Source: CAVHIG01 sp963636105 (GTDB lineage: Bacteria > Bacillota > Clostridia > Peptostreptococcales > Anaerovoracaceae). Taken from it: DNA of 35,353 nt. The position numbers and the translations under genes were made by a program. A model generated the notes under the pieces. It was not told the origin of the DNA, ran no database searches, and saw nothing but the letters and a program-made list of their open reading frames with translations. This document shows, piece by piece, positions 31,386 to 35,353 of the stretch; position 1 is the stretch's first letter, and each line of letters begins with the position of its first letter. The stretch spans positions 1-35,353 of the forward strand of contig CAVHIG010000014.1 of the NCBI GenBank assembly GCA_963636105.1, written 5' to 3'.

Positions 31386-31413
31386 CCGCTTTGTGGTGAA
31401 TTAGGGGAAGAAG

Positions 31414-31866
31414 ATGGAAAGAATTTTAGTGAAGTCTTATGCAAAGATAAATCTGAGCTTGGATGTGCTGGGGCTTTTGGAGAACGGCTACCACGAGGTG
31501 AGTATGATTATGCAGCAGCTGCAGCTTGCTGACGATGTGCTGGTGCGCTGGTATGACGGAAATGATGCCGGAGATAGTATGCGAGGCCAGGAAACTGCGG
31601 AAATTGCGGAAACTGCGGGGGCCTGCGGAGCGCGCGGGAAAGGCGTAGCGAGCGAGGGGAATTTTGAAATAGGGATAGAAGTCTCGACAAACAGGAAATA
31701 TTTGCCGACTGACGAAAGAAATATAGCATACAAGGCCGCAAAGCTTATGATTGAGGAGTATGGCGGCCTTCTCCGGGCTCAGGACGCGAAAAACGGATGC
31801 GGCAAAGGGCCGAGAAGAGGGAAGGTTCGGATAGACATAAGAAAGGTGATACCGGTTGCGGCCGGA
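31414..31866 (+). CDS. ispE: 4-diphosphocytidyl-2-C-methyl-D-erythritol kinase, N-terminal part (runs into gap)
   Basis: 151 residues are visible before the Ns. The start MERILVKSYAKINLSLDVLGLLENGYHEVSMIMQQL is typical of IspE, which phosphorylates CDP-methylerythritol in the non-mevalonate isoprenoid pathway. The last residues IPVAAG begin the GHMP kinase motif that continues GLGGGSADAA in the family. That motif comes later than usual, because extra residues rich in Gly, Ala and Glu lie between about 48 and 82 and again near 120-136. The rest would fit in the 677-base gap. GGGGAAGAAG precedes the ATG. Confidence 0.9.
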
Positions 31867-32543
31867 NNNNNNNNNNNNNNNNNNNNNNNNNNNNNNNNNN
31901 NNNNNNNNNNNNNNNNNNNNNNNNNNNNNNNNNNNNNNNNNNNNNNNNNNNNNNNNNNNNNNNNNNNNNNNNNNNNNNNNNNNNNNNNNNNNNNNNNNNN
32001 NNNNNNNNNNNNNNNNNNNNNNNNNNNNNNNNNNNNNNNNNNNNNNNNNNNNNNNNNNNNNNNNNNNNNNNNNNNNNNNNNNNNNNNNNNNNNNNNNNNN
32101 NNNNNNNNNNNNNNNNNNNNNNNNNNNNNNNNNNNNNNNNNNNNNNNNNNNNNNNNNNNNNNNNNNNNNNNNNNNNNNNNNNNNNNNNNNNNNNNNNNNN
32201 NNNNNNNNNNNNNNNNNNNNNNNNNNNNNNNNNNNNNNNNNNNNNNNNNNNNNNNNNNNNNNNNNNNNNNNNNNNNNNNNNNNNNNNNNNNNNNNNNNNN
32301 NNNNNNNNNNNNNNNNNNNNNNNNNNNNNNNNNNNNNNNNNNNNNNNNNNNNNNNNNNNNNNNNNNNNNNNNNNNNNNNNNNNNNNNNNNNNNNNNNNNN
32401 NNNNNNNNNNNNNNNNNNNNNNNNNNNNNNNNNNNNNNNNNNNNNNNNNNNNNNNNNNNNNNNNNNNNNNNNNNNNNNNNNNNNNNNNNNNNNNNNNNNN
32501 NNNNNNNNNNNNNNNNNNNNNNNNNNNNNNNNNNNNNNNNNNN
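31867..32543. other. Assembly gap (677 Ns)
   Basis: No sequence. It should contain the C-terminal half of ispE. Frames that appear to cross it are artefacts. Confidence 0.99.
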
Positions 32544-32544
32544 C

Positions 32545-32598
32545 AAGCCATCCAAGTGAGGCCATCCGCAGGCCAAGCCATCCGCCGGTAAGCCAATC
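32545..32598. repeat. Degenerate 15-bp tandem repeat at the gap edge
   Basis: AAGCCATCC, AGGCCATCC, AAGCCATCC and AAGCCAATC begin at 32545, 32559, 32575 and 32590, a spacing of 14-16 bases. The array runs into the Ns, so its full length is unknown; a long array would explain the failed assembly. Confidence 0.75.
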
Positions 32599-32624
32599 AA
32601 AATAACACATATACGAGGTAACAA

Positions 32625-33281
32625 ATGCTGAATATAGATATACAAAATCACAAGCCCCTACGCGAAATTGTCTATGAGGAATTGAAAAAACAAATACTTA
32701 CGGGTAAAATTGTGCCCGGCACCAGACTCATGGAGATAGAGCTTGCCCAAAACCTTGGCGTCAGCCGCACACCCATACGTGAGGCTATCAGAAAGCTTGA
32801 AAAAGAAGGCCTCGTGACGATAGAACCCAGAAAGGGCGCCTACGCAGCGCAGTTGTCGCGAAAAGATATGATAGATATACTCGAGGTCAGACAGGATATG
32901 GAAGGCCTGGCAGCTGCCTTTGCAGCGGAGCGCATAGACGAAAAGGGCAAGGCGCAGCTGATCGAAACAGCCGCGGAGTATAAGGAAGCCTTGCAATCCG
33001 GCGATACAGAGAGAATGATCGCCATAGATACGCGTTTTCACAGACTGATCGTGGAAGCCGCCGCAAACAAGGTTCTGCTCAATATGGTAGAACAGCTTCA
33101 GGAGCTTGTGCTCAGATTCAGATATATTTATTACGAAAATTTCAAGCAGCCTGAGATCATGACTGCCGAGCACAAGGAGATAATAGACGCAATAAATGCC
33201 GGAGATGCGCTGCTTGCTCGCAAGGCAGCCTCCAGCCATATTGAAAAGCTTAAAAATTCAGTGCTTGCAGAGGAGATTTAG
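32625..33281 (+). CDS. GntR family transcriptional regulator, FadR/FCD subfamily
   Basis: 218 residues. Winged helix-turn-helix at about 12-75, with AQNLGVSRTPIREAIRKLEKEGLV, then an FCD domain with probable metal ligands D135, H139, H183 and H205. It shares the fold with the regulator at 17489, but is a different branch. A GntR gene next to ispE is seen in other Clostridia. Its start has only a modest binding site (CGAGGT). Its targets are unknown; the tandem repeat lies directly upstream. Confidence 0.92.
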   Translation: MLNIDIQNHKPLREIVYEELKKQILTGKIVPGTRLMEIELAQNLGVSRTPIREAIRKLEKEGLVTIEPRKGAYAAQLSRKDMIDILEVRQDMEGLAAAFAAERIDEKGKAQLIETAAEYKEALQSGDTERMIAIDTRFHRLIVEAAANKVLLNMVEQLQELVLRFRYIYYENFKQPEIMTAEHKEIIDAINAGDALLARKAASSHIEKLKNSVLAEEI

Positions 33282-33495
33282 AAATTCCGGATAGCTTTTT
33301 TAGCCTGTGAAAAAAAGAGCTTCCTAAAGACAATCTAAATATTTACAAATTCATTATGCATATATCACAAATTTCTGACACATTATCTCCATATTTTAGC
33401 GTTACAGTATAGTTGCAAAAGGGAAATGGGATATGAGGATGGCCACCGGCTAATGTGAGTGGCCGACAGCTGTAAGAAAGGAAGGAGAGATTCTT

Positions 33496-34836
33496 ATGTA
33501 TATGCATGATGATGAAGAATACAACGAATTTCGACATGAAAGAGCGGAGAGTGTCGGACATAGGACAGACATAGGCTGCGGAAACGGCGCGAGTCAGGCA
33601 GATGCGTCGGGTGATGCCTTTGGCGGCGAGCCTGGGAAGGGCAGCCAGCATAAGTTCTTCAAGAACAGGAAAAAGATAATAAAGGATTCTTATGTGATCA
33701 CGAAGAAGGGCATTGCCTGCATTTTGGTATTCTGCCTGATTTTATCGGCGGCATTCGGTGTAGGTGGTGCGGCGCTGATAGGCGGAATAGGGGACACAGA
33801 CGCGACAAGCGTTGCGGATGCTTCAGATGCTTCAAATTCCTCCGATGATTCCGGCGCAAAGAATATCACACTCGGCACGGGTACAAACCTTCAAAAGGCT
33901 ACAGGAAGTGAGCTTACGATCGCCGAGATCGCCGCAATGACAGCAAACTCCGTGGTTGAGATAAGAACAGAGGCAGTTGCCACAGACACATGGATGATGC
34001 AATACGTAACAGAGGGCGCAGGCTCCGGTGTAATCGTATCCGCGGATGGCTACATCCTCACAAATAATCACGTTATAGAAGACGCAAAGACGATCAAGGT
34101 TACGCTCAAGGATGGTACGGAATATGACGCCACGCTTGTAGCTACAGACTCACAGACAGACGTCGCGGTCATCAAAATCGACGCAAGCGGACTTACCTCC
34201 GCGGTTTACGGTGACAGCGACAAGCTTGTAGTCGGAGACCTTGCGGTAGCCATCGGAAACCCACTCGGACAGCTGGGCGGCACCGTTACCGCAGGCATAA
34301 TCAGCGCACTCGACAGAGAGCTTACAATCGATGGAAAATCAATGACGCTTCTCCAGACAGACGCATCCATAAATCCGGGTAATTCCGGCGGCGGACTTTT
34401 CAATGAAAAGGGCGAGCTTGTGGGATTGGTCGTAGCGAAGTCCTCCGGCTCGGACGTAGAAGGACTCGGCTTTGCGATTCCTATCAATACTGTCAAGGAA
34501 GTAGCGAATCAGCTTGTAAACTACGGCTATGTCAAGGGCAGAGTCGCGATGGGTATCACATTTGTAGATTTGACATCTACACAGTACGCGCTGAGCTACG
34601 GCGTAAGGACACTGGGAATATATGTAAAGAGCGTTGACGGCGAAAACGCAAAGAAGTCCGGAATTCAGGCGGGCGACATGATTTACTACATCGATGATAC
34701 GCAGATTACGAGCGCTTCGGATTTGACGAGCACTATCCAGAAGTACTCGGTCGGTGACAAGATAAGGGTGACCGTTGTGAGAAACGGCGAAATAAAGGAG
34801 CTGTCATTGACGCTCAGCGAAAAGACGAATCAATAA
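33496..34836 (+). CDS. htrA: Membrane-anchored HtrA/DegP-type serine protease
   Basis: 446 residues. A hydrophilic cytoplasmic N-terminus of about 70 residues, one membrane segment (about 71-97), a Ser/Asp-rich linker, the trypsin-like domain (about 140-330) with H192 (TNNHVIE), D222 (TDVAVIKI) and S297 (NPGNSGGG), and one PDZ domain (about 345-440) with GIYVKSV and IQAGDMIYYIDD. The protease faces the outside and degrades misfolded exported proteins. AAGGAAGGAGA suits the ATG at 33496. Monocistronic as far as seen. Confidence 0.95.
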   Translation: MYMHDDEEYNEFRHERAESVGHRTDIGCGNGASQADASGDAFGGEPGKGSQHKFFKNRKKIIKDSYVITKKGIACILVFCLILSAAFGVGGAALIGGIGDTDATSVADASDASNSSDDSGAKNITLGTGTNLQKATGSELTIAEIAAMTANSVVEIRTEAVATDTWMMQYVTEGAGSGVIVSADGYILTNNHVIEDAKTIKVTLKDGTEYDATLVATDSQTDVAVIKIDASGLTSAVYGDSDKLVVGDLAVAIGNPLGQLGGTVTAGIISALDRELTIDGKSMTLLQTDASINPGNSGGGLFNEKGELVGLVVAKSSGSDVEGLGFAIPINTVKEVANQLVNYGYVKGRVAMGITFVDLTSTQYALSYGVRTLGIYVKSVDGENAKKSGIQAGDMIYYIDDTQITSASDLTSTIQKYSVGDKIRVTVVRNGEIKELSLTLSEKTNQ

Positions 34837-34845
34837 CTTCAGCAT

Positions 34846-35013
34846 TTACAGCGGCCGGACCTCGACATTCGAGTCGAAGCCCTTGAGGATGAGCGCATGG
34901 ACCTCTGTATCAAAGCCCTTCACCGGTACGATGAGGGGTTCTTTTTTTAGATCTGAAAGGGTCAAAACCTTCTTTTGCGTCAGCGGATGATCCTTCGGGA
35001 GCGGCGACGACAT
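34846..35013 (-). pseudogene. LysR-type regulator remnant (substrate-binding domain fragment)
   Basis: The minus strand reads 55 codons from an ATG at 35013 to a TAA at 34846. The product MSSPLPKDHPLTQKKVLTLS, continuing DLKKEPLIVPVKGFDTEV, matches the middle of LysR substrate-binding domains, where LPxDHPLA and L-DL-EPLI are common. The DNA-binding half and most of the effector domain are missing, and there is no ribosome binding site. It looks like the relic of a deleted gene. Confidence 0.65.
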
Positions 35014-35043
35014 TAAAAAAATTAAAATTTTGCATTTTGAGCA

Positions 35044-35072
35044 TTGACAAACGGGTGAAAGTTTGATATTAT
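35044..35072 (+). promoter_or_regulatory. Promoter P1 upstream of tRNA-Lys
   Basis: TTGACA (35044-35049), 17 bases, TATTAT (35067-35072). It would give a transcript about 215 bases longer than that from the second promoter, crossing the hairpin at 35131-35155. Confidence 0.6.
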
Positions 35073-35130
35073 AATGAAGTTATCGCTTGAGAGCGACGCA
35101 GAAAAGTCTATATCGCTTATCATTTCGGAT

Positions 35131-35155
35131 GTAAAAGCTGTAGTAAAGCTTTTAC
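35131..35155 (+). other. Hairpin between the two tRNA promoters
   Basis: GTAAAAGCT (35131-35139), seven bases, perfect complement (35147-35155). No T-run follows, so it is not a standard terminator. Confidence 0.5.
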
Positions 35156-35219
35156 ACAGTGCGGATACAGCAAAACGAAATAGAAAGTCAAAAAACTTAA
35201 AAAAATCGAAAAAAAGTTG

Positions 35220-35248
35220 TTGACAAGAAAGCGGATAAGTGATATTAT
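35220..35248 (+). promoter_or_regulatory. Promoter P2 of tRNA-Lys
   Basis: TTGACA (35220-35225), 17 bases, TATTAT (35243-35248), 46 bases before the tRNA. The hexamers and spacing match P1 exactly, as expected for strong stable-RNA promoters. Confidence 0.75.
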
Positions 35249-35294
35249 ATTAAATGTTCCGACAAGAACAAAGCCGAGAACGAAAACAAAATAT

Positions 35295-35353
35295 GCATCA
35301 TTAGCTCAGCTGGTAGAGCACCTGACTCTTAATCAGGGTGTCCAGGGTTCGAG
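35295..35353 (+). tRNA. tRNA-Lys (anticodon CUU), cut by window end
   Basis: Acceptor strand GCATCAT (35295-35301), D stem GCTC/GAGC, anticodon stem CCTGA/TCAGG around CT-CTT-AA with the anticodon at 35328-35330, variable loop and the start of the T arm (CAGGG, TTCGAG). The 3' half of the T stem and acceptor lie outside the window. Other tRNA genes may follow. Confidence 0.95.

Larger units (their letters stand above)
34837..35294. other. Region between htrA and the tRNA gene
   Basis: About 450 bases holding a decayed LysR fragment (34846-35013), two near-consensus promoters (35044-35072 and 35220-35248) and one clean hairpin (35131-35155) between them. No complete gene. Confidence 0.7.

Noticed and set aside
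31414..32610. Frames crossing the N gap
   Set aside because: Translation through Ns is meaningless; only the part before 31867 supports ispE.

Overview
The window comes from a low-to-mid GC Gram-positive anaerobe of the class Clostridia. The evidence is the uninterrupted S10-spc-alpha ribosomal gene order, strong AGGAGG ribosome binding sites, heavy use of AGA arginine codons, zinc-ribbon forms of S14, S4 and L36, Clostridia-type lipoprotein signals, and an AprAB-like flavoprotein/ferredoxin pair. A placement near the Anaerovoracaceae (Family XIII) is possible, but it is a guess from general style only. There is one assembly gap of Ns at 31867-32543.

Region 1 (1-1611): a copy of a dispersed repeat, a LUD-domain gene with its own terminator, then a long non-coding leader with a candidate promoter at 1329-1357 for the ribosomal operon. 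Region 2 (1612-17443): the ribosomal operon, rpsJ-rplCDWB-rpsS-rplV-rpsC-rplP-rpmC-rpsQ-rplNXE-rpsNH-rplFR-rpsE-rpmD-rplO-secY-adk-map-infA-rpmJ-rpsMKD-rpoA-rplQ, closed by a bidirectional terminator. Oddities here are a 103-bp tandem duplication between rpsJ and rplC, a related GNRA-loop hairpin between rpsN and rpsH, a structured rpsD-rpoA spacer, and an S3 protein with an 80-residue low-complexity tail.

Region 3 (17489-29327): a peptide acquisition locus. On the minus strand are an FCD-type GntR regulator, two very similar family 5 solute-binding lipoproteins and an M42 aminopeptidase. On the plus strand are two permeases, two ATPases, a fumarate-reductase/AprA-like flavoprotein and a two-cluster ferredoxin. 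The divergent promoters between the peptidase and the permeases share helically spaced TTTTGCAAAA palindromes, and one solute-binding gene has a matching promoter. This suggests one regulon in which peptides are captured, imported and cleaved, with a product or linked metabolite passing to the redox pair. The substrate is unknown.

Region 4 (29340-35353): a small protein made of two copies of an unrecognised domain, an acetyl-CoA hydrolase/4-hydroxybutyrate CoA-transferase family enzyme, the first half of ispE running into the gap, a second FCD GntR regulator, a membrane-anchored HtrA protease, a decayed LysR fragment, and the start of a tRNA-Lys(CUU) behind two near-consensus promoters. The most interesting signals are the shared palindromes of the peptide/redox locus, the nested palindromes upstream of the GntR gene, and the repeats inside the S10 operon.
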